A DNA stretch of 35,034 nt from Peptococcaceae bacterium. GTDB lineage: Bacteria > Bacillota > Desulfitobacteriia > Desulfitobacteriales > Syntrophobotulaceae. Both the position numbers and the translations under genes were made by a program. Location: the NCBI GenBank assembly GCA_012839895.1, contig DUML01000093.1, forward strand, positions 1 through 35,034, given 5' to 3'. Shown here piece after piece: positions 25,700-33,591 of the stretch (its first letter is position 1; every line of letters begins with the position of its first letter). The notes below the pieces were generated by a model that saw only the letters and a program-made list of their open reading frames with translations, did no database searches and was not told the DNA's origin.

Positions 25700-26241
25700 T
25701 AACATTCACCTCCAGCCATTTCTGCTTGATAAATTGCTCGAAAGTTTTTTTTGGCTCGGTATAACATACTGTCCACTGCTTGTTGTGTCATGCCAAGAAT
25801 AGATGCAGTTTCCAAAGAACTGAAACCTTCAATTAAGCGCAATTGGATTACAGCAACTTGAGGTTCGGTTAATTGAGCCAGAGTTTTATTAACAGACATA
25901 ATTGTGGCAAAATCTTCGCCATAATCCCGACTGCACTGGATATTCTGTAATTCCTCGCTTAACGGAATTATTTTGATTTCCTTTTTCCCCCTATAATAAT
26001 CAGCAATATAATTTGCCGCTATTCGTAAAGCCCAACATTTTAAGGAACTTCTCCCCTCAAAGCTGGAGATTGACTTCCATATTTTAGCCATGATTTCAGC
26101 AGTAACATCTTCAATTTCAGAAGAAGGTATACGCAAGCAAACATATCTGTAAACCACAGGAAACAACTCTTCGTAGATTTCATCAAAAGAAGCTTGTTTC
26201 ACGTCCTCTTTCACGTCCTTAGCCCCCCCTTGGTCGGACAT
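25699..26241 (-). CDS. ECF-type RNA polymerase sigma factor
   Basis: A sigma-70 family factor with regions 2 and 4 only. Region 2 holds YRYVCLRIPSSEIEDVTAEIMAKIWKSI and CWALRIAANYIADYYRGK. Region 4 holds LTEPQVAVIQLRLIEGFSSLETASILGMTQQAVDSMLYRAKKNF, a helix-turn-helix for the -35 element. At 180 residues it fits group 4 (ECF). The ATG at 26241 lacks a good ribosome binding site, while a GTG at 26214 follows GGGGGGCTAAGGAC and may be the start. The gene overlaps the DUF4349 gene. Its regulon is unknown; a TATTGTAACAATA palindrome at about 26305-26317 lies upstream. No autoregulatory ECF promoter is recognisable. Confidence 0.9.
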   Translation of the reverse strand: MSDQGGAKDVKEDVKQASFDEIYEELFPVVYRYVCLRIPSSEIEDVTAEIMAKIWKSISSFEGRSSLKCWALRIAANYIADYYRGKKEIKIIPLSEELQNIQCSRDYGEDFATIMSVNKTLAQLTEPQVAVIQLRLIEGFSSLETASILGMTQQAVDSMLYRAKKNFRAIYQAEMAGGEC

Positions 26242-26328
26242 CGGGTTACTGTCTTTTATTTTTTATAGACGTTGCAAGTTAGCAAGATCTGATGCCCTCG
26301 TTATTATTGTAACAATATATTTAATGTT

Positions 26329-26907
26329 CTAGCTGTTTTCGATTTTATTTTCCATTTTGTTTTCCATTTTTATATATCCCTTTTTGATTAAGAAAGCAGT
26401 AACAAAGTTAATAGTAAAATGGCTTAGGATCGGTATCCAGAGAGATAAGGTTAGATGATAAGAAAAACCAAGTATTAATCCCATTAAATAAACTTCAATA
26501 AGAATATAAATCTTTTTTAAGTAGCGAACATGAATTAAAGAAAACAGCAAACTGGCAAGCCAAATTCCCAGGATATTTTGCACAATACCTCGAAATAGCA
26601 ATTCCTCGACAATAGCGCTTCCGAAAAATATTAAAGCTAAAACCGGTAAAGGAAATTTCTCTAATAGAATCGAATTAATTTCATCAAATAATTTCTCTTG
26701 CGGAAGATATTTATGGAACAATAATTGGAGAAGAAGCAAGGCGCTGCTTCCTAACCCTAAAACTATGAAATTTGGCAAGCTCAGATTTAGCGTGAATATT
26801 GTTTGTAAAGAAATATCATTAACTAAAAGTTTCTTTAGTACCAATGCCACAATCAATATTATGGTTTGAGACAGAAAGATATTAATTAATAGCAACTTTT
26901 TGGTCAT
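26329..26907 (-). CDS. CPBP family intramembrane metalloprotease
   Basis: A membrane protein of the CPBP/Abi (CAAX-protease-like) family, metal-dependent proteases acting within the bilayer. The conserved motifs are in order: EELLFRG (E101, E102, R106), the histidine in SLIHVRY (H126) and SHFTINF (H163, N167). About six hydrophobic segments are visible. The hydrophilic end repeats KMEN twice, then KIEN. The substrate is unknown; relatives act in stress response or bacteriocin self-immunity, but no bacteriocin gene is nearby. No clear ribosome binding site lies within 12 bases of the ATG. It is transcribed away from the BtuF-like lipoprotein gene. Confidence 0.82.
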   Translation of the reverse strand: MTKKLLLINIFLSQTIILIVALVLKKLLVNDISLQTIFTLNLSLPNFIVLGLGSSALLLLQLLFHKYLPQEKLFDEINSILLEKFPLPVLALIFFGSAIVEELLFRGIVQNILGIWLASLLFSLIHVRYLKKIYILIEVYLMGLILGFSYHLTLSLWIPILSHFTINFVTAFLIKKGYIKMENKMENKIENS

Positions 26908-26941
26908 TTTTGTTCTATTTTTTACCTCTCTTTAAAAAAAT

Positions 26942-26968
26942 TTGCAAGAAAAATAAACTAAGTATAAA
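26942..26968 (+). promoter_or_regulatory. Likely promoter of the BtuF-like gene
   Basis: TTGCAA (26942-26947) and TATAAA (26963-26968) are 15 bases apart, or 16 if the -35 is read one base earlier. A further TATAAT is found at about 26986. Confidence 0.4.
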
Positions 26969-27013
26969 ATAAATGCGGACAGCTTTATAATTACGGATTA
27001 AGGAGAGCTATTA

Positions 27014-27976
27014 ATGATTAAATATAGAAAACAAATTATTTTCTTAGCAATCATATTTATCCTTTTGCCTTTTTTAGTCGGCTGTTCTGCCGCTGTTCAA
27101 GATACTCCTTTACCGTTAAATACCGATACGAAAACAACTGCTTATCCCTTAATTGTTCGAGATCATAGCGGAGCCGAAATAATAATCCTTAACAAACCAA
27201 AGCGAATAATTAGCCTTTTGCCAAGCTCCACAGAAATACTCTTTGCTTTGGGGCAAGAGAATAATCTAATAGCTGTCACAAAATATGATAATTATCCTGC
27301 CGACATCCAAGACAGAGGTTATTATCTTTTTGAAGACGCCTTAAACCCTAATCCAGATAAAATTTTAGAACTACAACCTGATTTAGTGATTATTGGTTCC
27401 GTTTCCGGCGAAACATTGCGTAAATTGCGCAATTTGGATATTCCGGTTATTTCCTTTAATCCTCAAAGTATCGAGGAAACATATGATACCATTAGGAGTA
27501 TAGGTTATATTACCGATAGTTCCAAAAAAGCGGCACTCATCCTGGAAAAAATGATTTCTAAAGAAAATGAAATTAAACAAATAGTAGCGACTATAGAGGA
27601 ACATAATAAACCAAGGGTTTGGTTGGAAGCAAGCGCCGACCTTTACACGGCAGGAAAAAACACATTTATGAATGAACTTATCACTAAAGCCGGCGGCATT
27701 AATATAACCTCAGATTTAGAAGGTTGGGGACGCTATAAAAGCGAAGATATTATTGCCAAAAACCCTCAAGTAATATTAGTTACCTATGGCCAATTCGTAG
27801 AGAATGTTCGCCAAGAAATTAAAAACAGACCCGGTTGGCAGGAAATAGATGCAGTTAAAAATGACCGAATTATCGAGTTAGATTATGACTTGGTAATGAA
27901 ACCCGGGCCACGGATTATTAATGGTTTAGAGCTTATTGCCAAATCATTGTTTCCGGAGAAGTTTAAACTTAAATAA
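27014..27976 (+). CDS. BtuF-like ABC transporter substrate-binding lipoprotein
   Basis: A helical-backbone metal or corrinoid receptor (BtuF/FepB fold) that would present cobalamin, heme or a siderophore to an ABC importer. A signal peptide ends in the lipobox LVGC (Cys24), so it is lipid-anchored on the outer face of the membrane. The first lobe begins with KRIISLLPSSTEILFALG and contains LNPNPDKILELQPDLVIIG; the second has VWLEASADLYTAGKNTFMNELITKAGG and the final KPGPRIINGLELIAKSLFP. AAGGAG lies eight bases before the ATG. No permease or ATPase gene follows, so it is an orphan here. BtuF-like is the best guess; the ligand is unproven. Confidence 0.85.
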   Translation: MIKYRKQIIFLAIIFILLPFLVGCSAAVQDTPLPLNTDTKTTAYPLIVRDHSGAEIIILNKPKRIISLLPSSTEILFALGQENNLIAVTKYDNYPADIQDRGYYLFEDALNPNPDKILELQPDLVIIGSVSGETLRKLRNLDIPVISFNPQSIEETYDTIRSIGYITDSSKKAALILEKMISKENEIKQIVATIEEHNKPRVWLEASADLYTAGKNTFMNELITKAGGINITSDLEGWGRYKSEDIIAKNPQVILVTYGQFVENVRQEIKNRPGWQEIDAVKNDRIIELDYDLVMKPGPRIINGLELIAKSLFPEKFKLK

Positions 27977-28177
27977 TTATAACATTGTTCACATAAAATT
28001 TACTTATAATACTTAGAAAACCGGTCTAAAACCCTCCTTAAATAAACAAATAAATTATTCCAATTTTGGTTTGAATTTAATTTGAAGCAAACAATTACCT
28101 GAGTAAGAAAGCCAAAAAAACAAATAATAAGAACGACTCCCAAACAAAAAAATTTTTGATTAAGGAGGGAAAATGAC

Positions 28178-28384
28178 ATGCCTGGTGAAAGAAGTTCAAA
28201 CACACCTGCAGTTCAAGGAGCATCTAAAGGATTAGATTCTCTTAAGTATGAAATTGCCAATGAACTAGGCGTTACTCTTGGCGGAGACCGCACTTCCCGT
28301 GAAAACGGAACAGTTGGCGGTTATATGACTAAACGTATGGTGCAATTTGCTGAACAGCAACTGAAGAATGGCCAGAGAATATAA
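28178..28384 (+). CDS. Small acid-soluble spore protein, alpha/beta type
   Basis: A 68-residue SASP that coats and protects DNA in the dormant spore and is degraded by GPR protease during germination. It shows both family blocks: LDSLKYEIANELGVTLGGDRTSRENG, which includes the GPR cleavage region, and VGGYMTKRMVQFAEQQL. AAGGAGG precedes the ATG by about eight bases. Expression is expected in the forespore under sigma-G; a convincing sigma-G promoter is not visible upstream. It is a one-gene unit closed by a strong terminator. This gene is the best evidence that the organism sporulates. Confidence 0.95.
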   Translation: MPGERSSNTPAVQGASKGLDSLKYEIANELGVTLGGDRTSRENGTVGGYMTKRMVQFAEQQLKNGQRI

Positions 28385-28428
28385 CTCTGTATAAGCAAGA
28401 AATAGGAAATTACCGTTAAGCTAAATAA

Positions 28429-28468
28429 GTTAAGAAGCATTCCTTAACCGGAATGCTTCTTAACGTTT
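28429..28468. terminator. Strong bidirectional hairpin terminator
   Basis: A perfect 15-bp stem (28429-28443 with 28450-28464) and a 6-nt loop lies between the converging SASP and HD genes. T-rich sequence follows in both directions, so it probably terminates both. Confidence 0.85.
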
Positions 28469-28478
28469 AAATAACTTT

Positions 28479-29075
28479 TCACTCTTCCAGGTAACCTTTA
28501 GCTATACAATCAGTAATCAAATCATTAATAAAATTCCATAATTGAACTGAACCTTCCCGGGTATGAGCATTTTTTTGGAAGACTTTATCACTTTTAACAT
28601 TGAATTTCCGCCAAGTATGCCCGCCTGTCCGGGAGTTAAGAAGCAAAGGCTCTAAACGGTCTAAAACGGCGGCATATTTTGCTTCCGAAGTATTTCTGCT
28701 TTCAAATTCTTCCCATAAATCTCTAAATTCTTTTTCTTGGTCCTTCGGCAATAAGCTAAAAATCCGAGCCGCTGCTCTTTTTTCCCTTTCAGCTTTGCTT
28801 TTATTACCTTCCAAGTCATAAATGAAAGTATCTCCTGCATATATCTCCACTAAATCATGAATTAGAACCATTTTTAAAACTTTGAGGATATCCAATGCCG
28901 GGTCATTGGCATATTCCTGAAGTAAAATTGCCATCACCGCTAAATGCCAAGAGTGTTCGGCATCATTTTCTTCCCTGCTGCCATCGGTAATTACCGATTG
29001 TCTGTAAACATTTTTCAATTTGTCTATTTCCAAAATAAAATTAATTTGTTGCTGAAGCCTTTCGTTTACTTCCAT
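28479..29075 (-). CDS. HD-domain nucleotidase, YfbR/HDDC2-like
   Basis: A cytosolic HD-superfamily enzyme, by family a metal-dependent 5'-deoxynucleotidase. Key residues are the first His in DAEHSWHLAVMA, the HD pair in MVLIHDLVEIYAGDT and the Asp in AAVLDRLEPLLLN. The length of 198 residues is normal. The frame opens at 29099, but GGGAG lies six bases before the ATG at 29075, which is chosen. It follows a truncated rarD on the same strand and ends at the strong hairpin shared with the SASP gene. The substrate assignment rests on family membership only. Confidence 0.85.
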   Translation of the reverse strand: MEVNERLQQQINFILEIDKLKNVYRQSVITDGSREENDAEHSWHLAVMAILLQEYANDPALDILKVLKMVLIHDLVEIYAGDTFIYDLEGNKSKAEREKRAAARIFSLLPKDQEKEFRDLWEEFESRNTSEAKYAAVLDRLEPLLLNSRTGGHTWRKFNVKSDKVFQKNAHTREGSVQLWNFINDLITDCIAKGYLEE

Positions 29076-29167
29076 TTTTTCTCCCTTTTCTTTGTGCATT
29101 TTTTTTTGCTAATATCCTTCATTGTTTAAGTATTTTAAATAGGAGGACAGAACCTATCTTACAGAAG

Positions 29168-29686
29168 TTACTTTATCCTCAGTTTTAAGCTGTATGTTGA
29201 AAATGTTAGGGCTAGAACCAAAGCTATCCAAGGAATATGACCGTAATTAAAGGTAATTATGGCCACACCTATTGTCGCTAAGACCACGGCTATTCGCTGG
29301 TAATGATTCATTTTTTCTTTTTGCACAACCCTGGCCAGAAAGATGGTTAATAAAGGATTAATATAATATCCCAGGCTGGCCTCGATAAGATGGTTGCTAT
29401 TAACTGCATAGATATAGGTAAACCAATTAAGGCTAATAATAAAACCACCAAGAAATAAAAGGGTACTATTCCCGCCTTTGAGATGAGAAAATAATTCTTT
29501 TATTCTACCTTGGCAACAAAGAAGTAAAACCACAAAGACGAAAGACCATATAATCCTATTTGCTAAGATAACTTCGGGTAAGACGTTGGCCAGCTGTTTC
29601 CAATAAATGGGCAAAAACCCCCAAAGTAAGATAGCACCCAGAACAGAACAAATACCGCGAAACTCTTCATTATTACTTTTACGCAT
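29168..29686 (-). pseudogene. rarD: rarD, C-terminally truncated EamA permease
   Basis: The N-terminal half of a RarD-type (EamA/DMT) permease. The matching blocks are GAILLWGFLPIYWKQL, ANRIIWSFVFV, SLNWFTYIYAVNSNHL and EASLGYYINPLLTIFLA, with five or so membrane segments. RarD proteins normally have about 290-310 residues and ten segments. Here the frame stops after 172 residues in the sixth segment region (FSTYSLKLRIK), and only 92 bases remain before the next gene, so the second EamA half is deleted rather than merely frameshifted. The start is sound (AAAGGA eight bases before the ATG). Single-EamA proteins exist, so residual function is possible but a pseudogene is more likely. Confidence 0.7.
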
Positions 29687-29716
29687 AGCTATATCCTTTA
29701 CGACCTTTCTTTTTCT

Positions 29717-29744
29717 TCAAAGAAAATCCGAACCTAATGGTTCG
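29717..29744 (-). terminator. Intrinsic terminator after glnS
   Basis: CCGAACC (29727-29733) pairs with GGTTCGG (29738-29744) around TAAT and is followed on the minus strand by ATTTTCTTTG. An 11-bp direct repeat TTCGGGAGTTA lies just beside it (29740-29750 and 29759-29769). Confidence 0.75.
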
Positions 29745-29784
29745 GGAGTTACTATTATTTTCGGGAGTTATAATTATTACTTAG

Positions 29785-31479
29785 TTACTTTTGCTGTTTA
29801 TTAATTTTACTCCAACTATCCCGTAAGCCAACAATACGATTAAATACCAGGTGATCAGGAGAATGATCTTTGAGGTCAGCACAAAAATATCCTTGTCGTA
29901 AAAATTGAAATTTATCTCCTGGTAAGGCCTTACATAAACTCGATTCTACTAAGCAGTTTTTTAATATGCTTAAAGAGTTTGGATTAATCTTAGTTAAAAA
30001 CTCATCATTTTCTGTTTGATCCTCATCGGCCTGTTGTTCGGAGTTGATTAAATAGTCATAGAGGCGAATTTCAGCCTTAACCGCCTCAGAAGCCGAAACC
30101 CAATGAAGAGTGCCTTTAACCTTCCGATTAGCAGCGCTACCGCCACTTTTAGTTTCAGGATCATAAGTACAATGGATTTCAAGTATTTCTCCGTTGGTAT
30201 CTTTAATGACATTTTCACACTTGATAATATAGGCGTATTTAAGCCGGACTTCCTTACCCGGAGAAAGCCGAAAATACTTGCTAGGCGGATTTTCCATAAA
30301 GTCATCACGTTCAATATATATAACCCTGGAAAACTTTAGGGTACGGGTACCGGCTGCAGGGTTTTCCGGATTGTTTTCAGCTATTATGATTTCTTCCTTA
30401 TCCTCTGGATAATTTAAAATAACGACTTTAACCGGATCAAGTACTGCCATTACTCTTGGGGCTTTGGAATTGAGATCTTCTCGTAAACAATGCTCTAATA
30501 AAGCGATGTCAACAACACTGTTAGCCTTGGCTACTCCAATACGATTGCAAAAATCCCGGATTGCTTCAGGAGTAAAACCCCGACGTCTTAGGCCAGATAT
30601 AGTCGGCATCCGGGGATCATCCCACCCTTGTACAAAGCCCTTTTCAACAAGCAGCCGCAGTTTTCTTTTGCTCATGACTGTATTTGTCAACTCTAATCTG
30701 GCAAATTCGATTTGCTTAGGTTTGTCCTCATCATCAATTAATTGTTCAATAAACCAGTCATAGAGAGGTCGATGATCTTCAAATTCCATGGTACATATAG
30801 AATGTGTAATCCTTTCCAAAGCATCCGATAAAGGATGAGCAAAATCATACATAGGGTAAATACACCATTTATCACCTGTGCGGTGATGGGTTTCATGCAT
30901 GATTCTATAGATTACTGGATCACGCATATTAAGGTTCGGCGACGACATATCAATTTTGGCCCTTAAAACTCTGGAACCGCTAGGGTAAAGACCTTTTCTC
31001 ATGTTTTCAAATAACTCTAGATTCTCTTCTATGGACCGATTGCGATAAGGGCTATCTTTTCCCGGTTGGGTTAAGGTCCCTCGGTATTCCCGGATCTCTT
31101 CGGCGCTTAAATCACAGACATAAGCCTTGCCCTTTTTAATTAATTTAACTGCAAACTCATAAAGCTGTTCAAAGTAATCCGAAGCATAATACAGCCTATC
31201 ATCCCAGGAAAATCCAAGCCATTTTACATCTTCTTTAATAGATTCAACATATTCCACATCTTCTTTGCTAGGATTGGTATCATCAAAACGTAAATTGCAC
31301 AAACCATTAAATTCTTGGGCAATTCCAAAATTTAAACATATTGATTTAGCATGTCCAATATGCAAATAACCGTTTGGTTCTGGAGGGAAACGAGTATGGA
31401 CTCTCTTTACTTTTTCCATCTGCAAATCTTCACGAATAATATTATGGATAAAATTAGAAGAAGACGTTAAAGTATTAAT
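29785..31479 (-). CDS. glnS: Glutaminyl-tRNA synthetase, probable ATT start
   Basis: A class I synthetase that charges tRNA-Gln with glutamine. Motifs include [15 protein letters not shown] (HIGH at 40-43 from the start used), RFDDTNP, the YDFAHPLSD pocket and VMSKRKL (KMSKS equivalent, near 269), with the two anticodon-binding beta-barrels after residue 360. The first ATG or TTG in frame lies at 31419-31425, which would cut into the conserved N-terminus. The frame continues upstream as [12 protein letters not shown], which aligns without gaps to the E. coli GlnRS start region (NFIRQIIDEDL). The only start with a spaced Shine-Dalgarno (AGGGGGT, eight bases) is the ATT at 31479, giving 564 residues. 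Many Firmicutes instead use GatCAB. It appears monocistronic. Confidence 0.9.
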   Translation of the reverse strand: MNTLTSSSNFIHNIIREDLQMEKVKRVHTRFPPEPNGYLHIGHAKSICLNFGIAQEFNGLCNLRFDDTNPSKEDVEYVESIKEDVKWLGFSWDDRLYYASDYFEQLYEFAVKLIKKGKAYVCDLSAEEIREYRGTLTQPGKDSPYRNRSIEENLELFENMRKGLYPSGSRVLRAKIDMSSPNLNMRDPVIYRIMHETHHRTGDKWCIYPMYDFAHPLSDALERITHSICTMEFEDHRPLYDWFIEQLIDDEDKPKQIEFARLELTNTVMSKRKLRLLVEKGFVQGWDDPRMPTISGLRRRGFTPEAIRDFCNRIGVAKANSVVDIALLEHCLREDLNSKAPRVMAVLDPVKVVILNYPEDKEEIIIAENNPENPAAGTRTLKFSRVIYIERDDFMENPPSKYFRLSPGKEVRLKYAYIIKCENVIKDTNGEILEIHCTYDPETKSGGSAANRKVKGTLHWVSASEAVKAEIRLYDYLINSEQQADEDQTENDEFLTKINPNSLSILKNCLVESSLCKALPGDKFQFLRQGYFCADLKDHSPDHLVFNRIVGLRDSWSKINKQQK

Positions 31480-31541
31480 AGTAGTTACCCCCTACAAAAA
31501 ACATTCGGCTAGATTGAATTTGGTTTTAGACTTATTATTTT

Positions 31542-31569
31542 AGTATAGTAGATTTTTCTAAATTAGCAA
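31542..31569 (-). promoter_or_regulatory. Promoter of glnS
   Basis: On the minus strand, TTGCTA (31564-31569) and TATACT (31542-31547) are 16 bases apart, about 60 bases before the proposed ATT start. Confidence 0.6.
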
Positions 31570-31590
31570 ATCCCTAAAGGTTAACATTAT

Positions 31591-32169
31591 TTATAAACCT
31601 ATTTTATTTTCCGCAAAATATCTGATTATTTTTTTCTTCTCTTCTTCTTCGGCATGATTAATTGCGAGTATTTCGTTCTTTTCCATACCGTTCCACTTTA
31701 GATAAAGAGTTTGTTCAAAATTTTTATCGATAATGGGATCCTCATATCTTAAGACTATAACAATAAAGTAAGGCAAAACTTCTCCTTCTCTAGTTTGCTC
31801 CTCTAACGCATTTAAGTCAATAAGCAAGGTTGCCGATGCATTTTTAGGTATATCATTCACTAAAGCATATTCATCAACAGCTATTGGCTGAGAATCTAAA
31901 GCTGAACTGAACACCAAAGATTTGCTCCAAAGGCTGACAGCCGGGTGTTCACCAACATTAGTAAACTTTATTTCGAATTGCGGCAATTCGTTAATTACTA
32001 CTTTCGGCGATTCTTTAAAAGTAAAATACGGCCTATTAGCCTCACGTTCTTCTTTCCAGGCAGAAATAGTGATATAAACTGTGATTAAAGCCGTAATGGC
32101 TAAAACCGCTGTGGCCATGGTCGCAATAATGCTTGTTAAATTGATAGATTTGTTTTTCTTCCTAACCAT
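31591..32169 (-). CDS. Membrane-anchored protein of unknown function
   Basis: A 192-residue protein I do not recognise. A basic N-terminus is followed by one membrane segment (about 12-35, IIATMATAVLAITALITVYITI) and a juxtamembrane charged helix (SAWKEEREANRPYF). The body is beta-rich with an immunoglobulin-like look (FEIKFTNVGEHPAVSLW, ATLLIDLNALE, YFIVIVLRYEDPI), and the C-terminus is a charged helix (HAEEEEKKKIIRYF). AGGAGG sits six bases before the ATG, so it should be well translated. It is transcribed divergently from the glycosyltransferase gene; a promoter is not obvious in the 257-bp gap 32170-32426, which otherwise holds no gene. Confidence 0.7.
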   Translation of the reverse strand: MVRKKNKSINLTSIIATMATAVLAITALITVYITISAWKEEREANRPYFTFKESPKVVINELPQFEIKFTNVGEHPAVSLWSKSLVFSSALDSQPIAVDEYALVNDIPKNASATLLIDLNALEEQTREGEVLPYFIVIVLRYEDPIIDKNFEQTLYLKWNGMEKNEILAINHAEEEEKKKIIRYFAENKIGL

Positions 32170-32426
32170 TTCCGCCTCCTAAATTCTCAATTTGCTCTAA
32201 TTATTTGCAAGGTACTTTTAATCTAAACCAGAAGTATTTGGGAAATAATTTGCTAAAAAAATATATTGTGAAAACCTAAAACTTATGTCAGAAGGGCAAA
32301 TCACTATAATCAACCAGATTAGTTTTATTTTGGTGAATAGATCTTAACCAAATGGAAAAACTAGGAATTACACAAATCCTTTCAAACTACAAGTAAATCT
32401 TTTGGGTTTGGGAAAGGGGCAGTGTA

Positions 32427-33575
32427 ATGAAAATCCTTTTTCTTCCGTTCTTGCAAATACCAACCGGCCACCATACGGTTGCCGATGCTTTAATTCGTTC
32501 CCTTCAAACCAGAATTAGTAATCTTAAATGCTCAAAAATTGATTTTTTCAGCTATGCAGATAAACTGCTGGAAAAAGCCTTCCGCCTGACTTACCTGACT
32601 TGGATTGACCATTCGCCCCAGACTTTTGTTTGGTTATATAAAAACTTTGTTTATCCCTCAAAATCCACAAAACATTTCAAATGGTATGAACTAAAGTTTT
32701 TAGATAAAATGAAATCCCTTCTAATTGAAGAGCAACCGGATCTTATTGTCTGTACCCAAGCTTTTCCATCTTTTTTATTAAGCAGATTGAAACAGTCGGG
32801 TTTGGTCTTGCCCCCAATTATTAATATATATACAGATTTTTTTATTAATAAACTTTGGGGTATTAATGGGATTGAATATCATTTTGTGCCTGATCAAAAC
32901 TTAAAGACCCACCTAATAACCAAACATAATGTTCAACCCCAAAATATCTTTGTGACCGGGATCCCAATTGATGAATGTTTTCAGCCCCGAACCTCTTATA
33001 AGCTATCACGCCCTTATAAAATCCTTATTACCGGAGGGAGCAGCGGACTTGGAGAGATCGAACAGTTGCTTGCCAATCTACCCACCAATGAAGATTATTG
33101 TTTTTATCTGCTGTGTGGCAATAATAAAAAATTATTTAAAGAAGTCAAAGGGCTTAAGATTAAAAACCTGAAAACACTATCATATATTGCTTCACGGGAT
33201 ACTATGAACAATTTGTATGATGAAGTTGATGCTATCATTACCAAATCTGGTGGTGTCACTATCAGTGAAGCGCTTCACAAAAGGTTGCCCATTTTTGTTC
33301 ACTCTGCCCTCCCAGGACAAGAAGAAATTAACAAAGAATACCTTTTAGAACACAACCTCATTATTCCACTTAACCTGAACAGCAACTTGGGACATCAATT
33401 AGCTTCCTTTTTAGAGAGCAAGGAAAAACATTCTGAGTGGCTAAGTAGAGTCAATAAATACTTAAATCAAATCGAAGGGCCCGCTTGGCAGAAAATAATG
33501 GAAATTATAGTCAAGGAATTCCTAAAACCCCAAAAATACCGAGATATTACCCATATTACCCAAAGTACCAGTTAG
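32427..33575 (+). CDS. MGDG-synthase/UgtP-like glycosyltransferase
   Basis: A GT28-type glycosyltransferase related to monogalactosyldiacylglycerol synthase and MurG, likely adding a sugar from a nucleotide sugar to a lipid at the inner membrane face. The N-terminal acceptor domain has GHHTVADALIRSL; the C-terminal donor domain has ITGGSSGLGEIEQLL and IITKSGGVTISEALHKRLP, the family's nucleotide-sugar motif. At 382 residues it has normal length. AAAGGGG lies seven bases before the ATG. The deacetylase gene begins 16 bases after its stop, so they form an operon. The acceptor lipid cannot be told from sequence. Confidence 0.85.
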   Translation: MKILFLPFLQIPTGHHTVADALIRSLQTRISNLKCSKIDFFSYADKLLEKAFRLTYLTWIDHSPQTFVWLYKNFVYPSKSTKHFKWYELKFLDKMKSLLIEEQPDLIVCTQAFPSFLLSRLKQSGLVLPPIINIYTDFFINKLWGINGIEYHFVPDQNLKTHLITKHNVQPQNIFVTGIPIDECFQPRTSYKLSRPYKILITGGSSGLGEIEQLLANLPTNEDYCFYLLCGNNKKLFKEVKGLKIKNLKTLSYIASRDTMNNLYDEVDAIITKSGGVTISEALHKRLPIFVHSALPGQEEINKEYLLEHNLIIPLNLNSNLGHQLASFLESKEKHSEWLSRVNKYLNQIEGPAWQKIMEIIVKEFLKPQKYRDITHITQSTS

Positions 33576-33591
33576 GAAGTGAACCTCAACT

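Noticed and set aside
28000-28203. Minus-strand frame of 67 codons with a hydrophobic stretch, between the BtuF-like and SASP genes
   Set aside because: Its start lies inside the SASP gene and no ribosome binding site precedes any ATG. The hydrophobic run is explained by T-rich DNA.
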